A DNA stretch of 5,028 nucleotides from Ferrithrix thermotolerans DSM 19514. Its GTDB lineage: Bacteria; Actinomycetota; Acidimicrobiia; Acidimicrobiales; Ilumatobacteraceae. The translations under genes were made by a program, and so were the position numbers. Under the pieces are notes generated by a model that worked only from the letters and a program-made list of their open reading frames with translations, was not told the origin of the DNA and searched no databases. Where the stretch lies: positions 1-5,028 of the forward strand of contig CAMAQQ010000104.1 of NCBI GenBank assembly GCA_945860575.1, written 5' to 3'. Positions 1 to 5,028 of the stretch are shown here, one piece after another (position 1 is the stretch's first letter; each line of letters starts with the position of its first letter).

Positions 1-939
1 TCTGCCAACCATGTCGACTTCAACCATCTCTTTGGCAACTTTGATTCCGTTGAGCATTGCCCGAGAACCAGACGAGCCGTGCGAAATAATGCACACACCA
101 TCTACACCGAGCAAAATCGCTCCACCATAAGTATCGGGATCAAATGTTGCATACAAACTAAGCAGCGCCGGCATGATGCCGTCGGCATGAACTTTGTATT
201 CGGGTTCACTGATCGCTGCGAACAATGCTTTTACGACGCCGCGCATCGTGCCCTCCAAAGTTTTCAGCGCAACATTGCCGGTGAAACCATCTGTGACAAC
301 GACGTCAACTTTGTCGGTCATGATGTCTCGACCTTCGACATTGCCGATGAAATTAATATTTTTGGCGCCCGAGAATAATTCGTATGCCTGCTTGCGAAGT
401 GTGTCGCCTTTGCCTGGCTCTTCACCAATCGAGAGCAACCCGACGCGTGGGTTTTCTACTGCAAATCGGGCATTGGCATAAACGCTGCCCATCAAACCAA
501 ACTGCACCAACCACTCTGGCTCTACTTCGGAATTTGCGCCTGCATCTAGCAACACGGTCGGTGTCGTGCCTGGAGCAGGAATCGGCGTAGCAATTGCGGG
601 GCGCTTAACACCCGCGATACGTCCCATCCGCAATAATGCAGAAGCCATCGTCGCACCGGTGTTGCCCGCAGAGATCATCGCACTGGCTTTGCCGTCGCGC
701 ACTGCTTCGGCTGCACGCACGAGAGTCGAATCTTTTTTGTTGCGCACTGAACTCGCAGCGTCTTCGTGCATCTCAATAAATTCGCTCGCGACAATTAAGT
801 CAAAACCGTCACGACCTTGCAGATCGCTTGGACCGACAAGCACAACCGGTATGCCAGCAGCGAGGGCTTCGCGAGCACCCGCAATTATCTCGGTTGGAGC
901 CTTATCGCCACCTAGGGCGTCGACAGCAATTGGCAGCAT
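1..939 (-). CDS. plsX: Phosphate acyltransferase PlsX (3' end outside window)
   Basis: PlsX converts acyl-ACP and phosphate into acyl-phosphate, the donor used by PlsY in the first step of phospholipid synthesis; it is a soluble or peripheral membrane enzyme. The 313 visible residues carry the family signatures in order: VDALGGDKAP near 6-15, SAGNTGA at 90-96, LLDAGAN at 130-136, GLLSIGEEPGKG at 167-178, GNVEGRD near 199-205, VVTDGFTGNVALKT near 214-227 and YGGAILLGVDG at 281-291. The family is usually about 330-350 residues, so roughly the last 20-35 are missing only because the window ends. The ATG at 939 is the only reasonable start: it gives the normal MLPIAVDA beginning, and the frame upstream runs straight into the rpmF stop codon with no other start. 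It lies 30 bases after rpmF in the same frame, the widespread rpmF-plsX order. No Shine-Dalgarno sequence is visible before it, so translation may depend on reading through from rpmF. Identification is very secure. Confidence 0.97.
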   Translation of the reverse strand, partial: MLPIAVDALGGDKAPTEIIAGAREALAAGIPVVLVGPSDLQGRDGFDLIVASEFIEMHEDAASSVRNKKDSTLVRAAEAVRDGKASAMISAGNTGATMASALLRMGRIAGVKRPAIATPIPAPGTTPTVLLDAGANSEVEPEWLVQFGLMGSVYANARFAVENPRVGLLSIGEEPGKGDTLRKQAYELFSGAKNINFIGNVEGRDIMTDKVDVVVTDGFTGNVALKTLEGTMRGVVKALFAAISEPEYKVHADGIMPALLSLYATFDPDTYGGAILLGVDGVCIISHGSSGSRAMLNGIKVAKEMVEVDMVGR

Positions 940-969
940 CGTTAAAGCAAACGACGCGAACGCTCGAAA

Positions 970-1155
970 TTAACTCGCGTCAACTACTACAGCGATGCGA
1001 CCCTTGTACCAACCGCAACTGCCACACACGACATGAGGACGCTTTGCAACACCGCAACGTGGACACGAACTTGCACTTGGCGCCTTTAGCTTCCAGTTCG
1101 CAGCCTGACGCATGCGACCTTTGGATTTAGACTTCTTTTTCTTTGGAACTGCCAT
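970..1155 (-). CDS. rpmF: 50S ribosomal protein L32 (zinc-binding type)
   Basis: L32 is a small protein of the large ribosomal subunit. The 61 residues show the standard pattern: the MAVPKKKKSKSK start, the basic RMRQAANWKL stretch at 14-23, then a zinc ribbon with C31-x2-C34 and C44-x2-C47 inside CPRCG...HVVCGSCGWYKGR. All four cysteines are present, so this is the zinc-holding form and not the cysteine-free form some actinobacteria use in zinc shortage. Length is normal for the family. It follows the DUF177 gene and precedes plsX, an order found in many bacteria, but here 157 bases separate it from the DUF177 gene, so it may have its own promoter. A weak purine-rich stretch (GAAAGACGAG) lies 7 bases before the ATG and may act as the ribosome binding site. 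Very secure. Confidence 0.97.
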   Translation of the reverse strand: MAVPKKKKSKSKGRMRQAANWKLKAPSASSCPRCGVAKRPHVVCGSCGWYKGRIAVVVDAS

Positions 1156-1312
1156 CGCAAGCTCGTCTTTCGGTTATTTTGGTTAAAAACTTGTATTTGC
1201 AAACTATCTACAACGAACTGCAAGGCTAGCGGAAGATCTGCTCACTTATTTAAGTCAGTCTTACGGATTTAGCGAGTTTTCCCGTTGCGTTGAATCGCCG
1301 CTGCGGGCCCTT
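1156..1312 (-). promoter_or_regulatory. 157-base gap before rpmF-plsX, possible promoter or leader
   Basis: This is the longest non-coding gap inside the minus-strand gene run; DUF177 and rpmF genes are often only a few bases apart. It is locally rich in A and T and holds an imperfect 18-base palindrome at 1241-1258 whose perfect core is ACTTATTTAAGT (1244-1255). I could not find a convincing -35/-10 pair on the minus strand, nor an intrinsic terminator with a T-run. A promoter or a 5' leader for rpmF-plsX is inferred from length and position only. Confidence 0.3.
1241..1258. repeat. Short AT-rich palindrome upstream of rpmF
   Basis: The arms ACTTA (1244-1248) and TAAGT (1251-1255) are perfectly complementary around two T bases. 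They extend to CT/AG at the outer ends (1241-1242 and 1257-1258) with one C-C mismatch between. It sits about 86 bases before the rpmF start. It could be an operator for a dimeric regulator or a small hairpin; chance is also possible for so short an AT-rich sequence. It does not resemble the FapR operator known before plsX in Firmicutes. Confidence 0.25.
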
Positions 1313-1822
1313 TCAACTCTCGTCAATTCGCAGTGAATCTAAAGCAGCCCATCGGTCGTCGCGTTCTGCTCGCGTACAAGAGCAAGGCTCAACCTGTAAA
1401 TCGGTGCCACATTGCGGACAAAGACCCGGGCAGTCGGCACGACACAATGGGGCCAACGGCACCGCGAGAAGCACATTTTCGCGCGCCATCTCGAGTAAAT
1501 CCAACTGCTCTCCGGTTATTGGATAAGCATCAGGGTCGCTGATCACCGATTGATATAACTCTTGCACTTCGACTTCGGCTCGACCGGTCAACGCTTTCAG
1601 ACAACGACGACATTCGCAACTCCATTGCGCACCAAGTGTGCCATGCACAACGATGCCATCAGTCAACGCCTCGAGCGTGAGCGCTACATCTACTTGGGAG
1701 CCAGCAATTATCCGCGAATCGTCAAACTTAAAAAAATCAGATTCAATTTGACGGTCAATTTCGCGAATGCTTCCTGCGCGCCGCAGAAGTTCGGCTACAT
1801 TAACCAACAGTGGCGACGCCAT
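1313..1822 (-). CDS. DUF177 / YceD family protein
   Basis: This 169-residue protein belongs to the DUF177 (YceD) family, encoded next to rpmF in many bacteria and thought to be tied to large-subunit ribosomal RNA or ribosome assembly; the exact role is not settled. It opens with the usual PLLVNVAELLRRAGS (4-18). It then has a cysteine group C69, C71, C74 (SCECRRCL), the acidic LDLLEMARENVLLAVPLAPLC segment (107-127), and a second cysteine cluster C127, C131, C135, C138, C147 and C149 within the CPGLCPQCGTDL region, ending in the family's DDRWAALDSL. The cysteine clusters suggest zinc binding. The ATG at 1822 gives the expected family start. It is preceded by AGG two bases from the ATG and by AGAGAAAG about 10 bases upstream, neither ideal. 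It lies 46 bases after the SepIVA-like gene and is probably cotranscribed with it. Confidence 0.93.
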   Translation of the reverse strand: MASPLLVNVAELLRRAGSIREIDRQIESDFFKFDDSRIIAGSQVDVALTLEALTDGIVVHGTLGAQWSCECRRCLKALTGRAEVEVQELYQSVISDPDAYPITGEQLDLLEMARENVLLAVPLAPLCRADCPGLCPQCGTDLQVEPCSCTRAERDDRWAALDSLRIDES

Positions 1823-1868
1823 TACCTACGAACTTTCTCTGGTCAACTTGCTACTGAGAACTTAGTTT

Positions 1869-2468
1869 TTACAACTCATCATCTTGGTCAAACAACATCA
1901 CTGATTCGCTCTCCAACGAAATCTCGCGCGCTGGCTCTTGGGCGACAAGTGACAACCGTGTGCGACCTTCACTCACCTGTTTGACGAGTTTGTCCAACAG
2001 AATTTCAAAACTACCCAAACGGCGATCCAAGAAATCATCAGTTTCACTTTTGAGTCGACGCGAGTCTTGGTTTGCAGCCTCGATCACTTTGCGAGCGCGC
2101 GCTTCAGACTGGCGAACAATCGAAGTACGCTGCACAAGCCGCTCTGCCTGAACTCGGGCGGCTTCTAAAATCTCGTCAGCCTCAAGTTGAGTTTTGGCAA
2201 GAAAATCAGCACGTTCTTTGAGCATCCAGCGGGCTTCCGTGATCTCGGCGGGCAAACAGTCAAGTGCGTCTTGCAAGATGCCAAGAACTTGCTCACGATT
2301 AATTTTTGGAGCACTAGATAACGGCGCATTTGGCGCACTTGAGATCGCACCTATCGCCTCGTTCAAAAACGATTCTGTATCGCCGAGTTCTACGGGTATG
2401 ACCTCTGTGCCAAACGAGTTGCCACGATTGTCATCGTCGTCGAAATTGTCAAAAACATTTTTAGGCAT
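1869..2468 (-). CDS. SepIVA/DivIVA-like coiled-coil protein
   Basis: Predicted cytoplasmic coiled-coil protein of 199 residues resembling the DivIVA-related actinobacterial protein SepIVA (Rv2927c of Mycobacterium tuberculosis), which acts in septum formation and polar growth. The shared part begins near residue 58 (REQVLGILQDALDCLPAEI), followed by a long charged helix to about 168 rich in alanine, glutamate and arginine, including EADEILEAARVQAERLV and a DFLDRRLGSFEILLDKLV segment typical of the carboxy end. The protein is shorter than the roughly 240-residue mycobacterial form and seems to have fewer helical repeats. It adds an amino-terminal tail (1-57) with an acidic FDNFDDDD patch and a low-complexity SSAPNAPLSSAP stretch, and it ends in an acidic tail. 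No membrane segment is visible. The ATG at 2468 lies 10 bases after coaD, with no clear Shine-Dalgarno sequence. Its position between coaD and a DUF177 gene supports the assignment; function is inferred from family and synteny. Confidence 0.85.
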   Translation of the reverse strand: MPKNVFDNFDDDDNRGNSFGTEVIPVELGDTESFLNEAIGAISSAPNAPLSSAPKINREQVLGILQDALDCLPAEITEARWMLKERADFLAKTQLEADEILEAARVQAERLVQRTSIVRQSEARARKVIEAANQDSRRLKSETDDFLDRRLGSFEILLDKLVKQVSEGRTRLSLVAQEPAREISLESESVMLFDQDDEL

Positions 2469-2478
2469 TATTAACAGT

Positions 2479-2952
2479 CTACTTTTCTGCTTTTGTAATC
2501 GCTATCGCAACCACCGACGGAACCAAAGCCGATACATTTCCGCCGTAATGCGCAATTTCGCGCACAAAACGACTGCTGATAAACGCATTTTTCGGCTGTG
2601 GAATCAACAACACCGTTTGAATTCCACTGACCACCGAATTCGTGTTTGCCATCTGAACTTCAACATCTAAATCCATTACATTGCGAACGCTTTTGACTAT
2701 GCAGTCAACGCCAAACTTCTTAGCCGCATCAATTGCCAAGCCAGCAGCGGGTTGCACCGTCACACCTTTTATATCACTCGTCGAAGACTTGACCATCTCA
2801 ACTCGATCGTTGATGCTAAACATGCCGGCAGGTTTATCTGGATTGTGCATCACGACTACGACGATCTCACCAAACAATTCGGCGGCTTGACGAATAATGT
2901 CAAGATGCCCGAGATGGACAGGGTCAAAACTTCCAGGAAACATGACTTTCAT
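2479..2952 (-). CDS. coaD: Pantetheine-phosphate adenylyltransferase
   Basis: CoaD joins 4'-phosphopantetheine and ATP to make dephospho-CoA, the penultimate step of coenzyme A synthesis in the cytoplasm. The 157-residue length is normal. The nucleotidyltransferase signature FPGSFDPVHLGHLD (5-18) carries S8 and the HxGH histidines H13 and H16. K40, the GMFSINDRVEM segment (43-53) and the late FISSRFVREIA (124-134) also fit. The middle motif is unusual: where relatives have R/K-G-L-R followed by a DFEYE-type sequence, this protein has KSVR (87-90) and DLDVE (94-98), and the third serine of ISSS is arginine (R128). The basic R90 and acidic E98 are kept, so an active enzyme is still likely. The ATG at 2952 gives the usual start; a second ATG at 2943 would leave too little before the motif. 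It starts 8 bases after rsmD, the very common rsmD-coaD pairing, with no visible Shine-Dalgarno sequence. Confidence 0.94.
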   Translation of the reverse strand: MKVMFPGSFDPVHLGHLDIIRQAAELFGEIVVVVMHNPDKPAGMFSINDRVEMVKSSTSDIKGVTVQPAAGLAIDAAKKFGVDCIVKSVRNVMDLDVEVQMANTNSVVSGIQTVLLIPQPKNAFISSRFVREIAHYGGNVSALVPSVVAIAITKAEK

Positions 2953-2960
2953 CGCGCTAT

Positions 2961-3479
2961 TTATGGTATCCGTCGTAAATAGGTGACATGCGTGCGCCCG
3001 TATCGCTTAGAACGCAGCGACTCCCAGCCGTTCAAGCCCGTAATTTCGCGGTTACTTTCGGCTACTACAAGAGGCGCAGTGATATTCGATAAAAGCCCTT
3101 GCCAGTTTTTGAACTCGTACGGCGGATCAGCCATGACCAAATCAATGCCAGAAACTTTGATTGCGGCAAGCATGGCATCCGCGCGAATTACGGTCGTGCG
3201 GTCAGTCAATCCAAGTTTTTTGATGTTGTCTTGCAAACTCGCAAGTGCATCACGATCCCGCTCGATGAATGTGCAATGTTTTGCCCCGCGAGACAAGGCT
3301 TCAATACCCAGTGCGCCCGACCCCGCGAACAGATCTAACACAGCAGCATCAACGATCACATCCAAACTTGTCAGCGCATTAAAAATTGCTTCTCGTGCCA
3401 TGTCGGTTGTCGGCCTTGTTGTGGTGCCATCAGGAGCAGAAATCTTTCGCCCGCGCAACTCTCCCGCCACCACTCGCAT
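2961..3479 (-). CDS. rsmD: 16S rRNA (guanine(966)-N(2))-methyltransferase RsmD
   Basis: RsmD methylates the exocyclic amine of G966 in 16S rRNA in the small subunit, using S-adenosylmethionine. The 172 residues start with the typical MRVVAGELRGRKI and the RPTTDMAREAIFN block (22-34). The cofactor motif DLFAGSGALGIEALSRG lies at 49-65, an acidic ribose-binding region in FIERDRDAL (71-79), RADAM at 99-103 and the catalytic DPPY at 118-121. It ends with KRYGRTHVTYLRR. It is slightly shorter than many family members (about 180-200), mainly at the carboxy end, but no motif is missing. The ATG at 3479 matches the family start; only a weak GTGAAG precedes it very closely. It is first in the minus-strand run after the opposite-strand zinc-ribbon gene, so a promoter for rsmD-coaD and following genes probably lies just upstream or within that small gene. 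Confidence 0.96.
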   Translation of the reverse strand: MRVVAGELRGRKISAPDGTTTRPTTDMAREAIFNALTSLDVIVDAAVLDLFAGSGALGIEALSRGAKHCTFIERDRDALASLQDNIKKLGLTDRTTVIRADAMLAAIKVSGIDLVMADPPYEFKNWQGLLSNITAPLVVAESNREITGLNGWESLRSKRYGRTHVTYLRRIP

Positions 3480-3529
3480 ATCTTCACGCTATTGACAAAA
3501 TGGCCGAAGAATAGTGGTTGACTTACCTT
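3480..3529. promoter_or_regulatory. Short divergent intergenic region, probable promoters both ways
   Basis: The gap between rsmD (minus) and the zinc-ribbon gene (plus) is 38 bases if the plus gene starts at the TTG at 3518, or 50 if at the ATG at 3530. Because the two genes diverge, each needs transcription starting in or near this stretch. A perfect -35 type hexamer TTGACA lies at 3492-3497 on the plus strand, but no good -10 lies 16-18 bases downstream; the only TAnnnT match nearby is TACCTT at 3524-3529, too far away. Promoter function is therefore inferred from layout rather than read from clear boxes. Confidence 0.35.
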
Positions 3530-3712
3530 ATGGATTTTGGCCCTGCCGAACCACCAACCGAATCAATTATTTGTGTTGACTGCGGAGGTAACGCGCACTT
3601 ATTATCTCATCCACCCGAGGACGGGTTGTGGCAGGTCGGTGAAGTTGTCGCGTATCGATGTAGCGACTGTCTTGACCGTTGGGATTTGGTGCTCGCACCA
3701 CAAGGAGAATAA
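3518..3712 (+). CDS. Small zinc-ribbon protein of unknown function
   Basis: I do not recognise this as a named family. It encodes 64 residues from the TTG at 3518, or 60 from the ATG at 3530, which I slightly prefer because it is the stronger codon; neither has a clear Shine-Dalgarno sequence. Its most telling feature is two CxxC pairs, CVDCGG (C19, C22) and CSDC (C48, C51, counted from the TTG), 25 residues apart, the spacing of a single zinc ribbon. Between them is a WQVGEVVAYRC strand-like segment, and DRWDLVL follows. There is no signal peptide or membrane segment, so it is likely cytoplasmic. It is the only plus-strand gene here, divergent from rsmD and convergent with recG, and it neatly fills the gap between them with 17 bases to the recG stop. 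The ordered cysteine pattern argues for a real gene. Role unknown; a metal-binding or nucleic-acid-binding adaptor is only a guess. Confidence 0.75.
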   Translation: MTYLMDFGPAEPPTESIICVDCGGNAHLLSHPPEDGLWQVGEVVAYRCSDCLDRWDLVLAPQGE

Positions 3713-3738
3713 AAACTTTTGTCGGCGAATTAGTTTTT
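3711..3738. terminator. Possible weak bidirectional terminator between convergent genes
   Basis: Perfect 7-base inverted arms AAAAACT (3711-3717) and AGTTTTT (3732-3738) flank a 14-base loop. They overlap the stop codons of the zinc-ribbon gene and recG. Each strand ends the hairpin with a run of five T bases, as wanted for termination in both directions. The stem is almost all A-T and so weak. A GC-containing hairpin TGGTGC/GCACCA lies just upstream at 3687-3700 within the zinc-ribbon gene but has no T-run directly after it. Position supports the call more than stability does. Confidence 0.35.
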
Positions 3739-5028
3739 GAAAAGAAACTCTTCTTCGTCTGGGGTCAGCAACAGATCTATCTCGTCACGAATTTCGTTGT
3801 GGCTTTTTAAAGTTGGATCGGCAGCAATAATTTCAAGTGCGGTTGCACGCGCGAGTTCGATTAAGTCACGGTCGTTGCGCAACGACGCAAGTTTCAAATC
3901 ACTGCGACCCTTTTGTGCCGTATTCATAATCGTTCCTTCGCCGCGCAGTTCAAGATCTACTTCTGCCAAATAGAAGCCATCGGTTGACTCAACTAAAGCG
4001 TCAACACGGGGAGAACGAACTTCTTCGTTGCTGGTCACGAGCCAACAGCGCGACGCAATAACGCCACGACCGACACGACCTCGCAACTGATGCAATTGCG
4101 CAATACCGAAACGATCGGCATCAAGCACAATCATGCAAGTTGCATTTGGTACATCAACGCCAACCTCAATCACGGTCGTCGCAACGAGCACATCCAGTTT
4201 GCGCTCACGAAACTTCGTCATCGTCTCGTCTTTTTCATTTGATGACAACCGACCGTGCAACAACCCGATTTTCAAACCTTTCAGTTCGGTCTTGCCAAGC
4301 ACTTTGAAAGTGTCTTGTGCCGACGCCACTTCAAGTTTTTCACTCTCTTCAATAAGCGGGCAGACAATAAACGCCTGCTGACCCTGTGCAATTGCCTCAC
4401 GCACTTCGCCCCACATCTCAGCTTCAGATTTTTTGCCCGCAACCCAGAAAGTTTTGATTGGTGTTCGACCTGGCGGCAGTTCATCCAGCACACTGACATC
4501 AAGATCGCCATAAACGGTCATGGCTGCCGTACGTGGTATCGGCGTGGCGGTCATGACTAAAACATCTGGAGATGTCTTTGTTTTCTCTCGGTCCAAGAGT
4601 GCAGAACTCTCGCCCTTGTTGCGCAGTGCTGCTCGTTGCTCAACACCAAAACGGTGTTGCTCGTCAATCACTGCCACACCGAGTGATGCGAATTCGACGC
4701 CCTCTTGTATTAGCGCGTGTGTGCCGATCAAAATATCGACTCCACCGTTTGCCAAATCGCGCAGCAATTCTCGGCGACGCTCGCTGGTCACACGACTTGT
4801 AAGTAATTCAATACGCAACTGTCTGTCACCAAATAAATTATTGGCATCCGGGACGAGTAAACCTTCTAGAAGTTTTCTCACGCCGGCGAAATGTTGCTCT
4901 GCCAAAACTTCTGTTGGCGCCATCAACGCACCTTGGTGGCCGCCTTGCACTGCTGCGAGCATTGCCGAAACTGCCACGACAGTTTTGCCGCTACCCACAT
5001 CACCCTGCAATAGCCGATGCATCGGATG
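3730..5028 (-). CDS. recG: ATP-dependent DNA helicase RecG (5' end outside window)
   Basis: RecG is a superfamily 2 double-stranded DNA translocase that remodels stalled replication forks and branched recombination intermediates. The 432 visible residues hold the whole helicase core. Counting from the internal methionine at 5022, there is Walker A GDVGSGKT (7-14), APTEVLAEQH (35-44), the Walker B box DEQH (120-123), TATPIPRT (158-165), HGRLS (256-260), VATTVIEVGVDVP (280-292) and QLHQLRGRVGRG (309-320), then the carboxy-terminal TDGFYLAEVDLELRGEG region (347-363) that belongs to the TRG translocation motif area. The two codons upstream of 5022 encode His-Pro, continuing the conserved stretch before Walker A, so that methionine is internal and not the start; the amino-terminal wedge domain lies outside the window. 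Around 14 extra residues (near 137-151) separate the DEQH region from TATPIPRT. The stop is 17 bases from the convergent zinc-ribbon gene. Confidence 0.97.
   Translation of the reverse strand, partial: HPMHRLLQGDVGSGKTVVAVSAMLAAVQGGHQGALMAPTEVLAEQHFAGVRKLLEGLLVPDANNLFGDRQLRIELLTSRVTSERRRELLRDLANGGVDILIGTHALIQEGVEFASLGVAVIDEQHRFGVEQRAALRNKGESSALLDREKTKTSPDVLVMTATPIPRTAAMTVYGDLDVSVLDELPPGRTPIKTFWVAGKKSEAEMWGEVREAIAQGQQAFIVCPLIEESEKLEVASAQDTFKVLGKTELKGLKIGLLHGRLSSNEKDETMTKFRERKLDVLVATTVIEVGVDVPNATCMIVLDADRFGIAQLHQLRGRVGRGVIASRCWLVTSNEEVRSPRVDALVESTDGFYLAEVDLELRGEGTIMNTAQKGRSDLKLASLRNDRDLIELARATALEIIAADPTLKSHNEIRDEIDLLLTPDEEEFLFKN

Noticed and set aside
566..973. Plus-strand open frame of 135 codons opposite plsX.
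   Set aside because: It is antisense to a clearly real plsX, with a serine/alanine/arginine-rich composition typical of a shadow frame and no domain.
1281..1307. Hairpin CCCG..GCG / CGC..CGGG just after the DUF177 gene, considered as an intrinsic terminator.
   Set aside because: The stem is broken by a two-base internal mismatch, and on the minus strand it is followed by A bases, not T bases, so it does not fit an intrinsic terminator.
1562..1984. Plus-strand open frame of 140 codons opposite the DUF177 gene and the end of the SepIVA-like gene.
   Set aside because: It spans two real minus-strand genes and shows no family motif or codon pattern of its own.
2983..3495. Plus-strand open frame of 170 codons covering nearly all of rsmD.
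   Set aside because: It lies opposite well-conserved RsmD motifs, has no recognisable domain and no start signal; it is a mirror of the real gene.
3492..3497. Perfect TTGACA hexamer considered as a firm -35 box for the zinc-ribbon gene.
   Set aside because: No TAnnnT-type -10 lies at an acceptable distance, so it is mentioned only as a weak hint in the divergent region.
1..5028. Search for CRISPR repeats, insertion sequences, tRNA genes, toxin-antitoxin or defence genes.
   Set aside because: No repeated units, transposase, cloverleaf or defence-type protein was seen; the window is filled by housekeeping genes in a recognisable order.

Overview
The window is an ordinary chromosomal housekeeping segment, almost all on the minus strand. 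The base composition is moderate by eye (not counted), lower than in most well-known Actinobacteria. Gene order and protein styles point to an actinobacterium. The SepIVA/DivIVA-like coiled-coil gene between coaD and a DUF177 gene matches the recG - rsmD - coaD - sepIVA - DUF177 arrangement of that phylum. Presence of plsX, moderate GC and the protein details make an aquatic Acidimicrobiia-type lineage my best guess. That last step is inference, not shown directly.

Reading in the direction of transcription (right to left): the 3' two thirds of recG (3730-5028, its start lies outside the window); a small plus-strand gene for a 60-64 residue zinc-ribbon protein (3518/3530-3712); then a co-directional run of rsmD (2961-3479), coaD (2479-2952), a SepIVA/DivIVA-like gene (1869-2468), a DUF177/YceD gene (1313-1822), rpmF for ribosomal protein L32 (970-1155) and plsX (1-939, its last residues lie outside the window). 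Spacings of 8, 10, 46 and 30 bases within this run fit an operon. The one larger gap, 157 bases in front of rpmF, could carry a second promoter. There are no tRNA or rRNA genes, CRISPR arrays, insertion sequences or long repeats that I can see.

The genes combine replication-fork repair (RecG), ribosome modification and assembly (RsmD, L32, possibly DUF177), coenzyme A synthesis (CoaD), polar or septal growth (SepIVA-like) and phospholipid initiation (PlsX). This is a typical growth-linked cluster. I found no convincing new multi-gene system. The points most worth a second look are the small divergent zinc-ribbon gene, the altered conserved motif in CoaD, the acidic amino-terminal extension of the SepIVA-like protein, the 157-base gap before rpmF, and the general lack of clear Shine-Dalgarno sequences.
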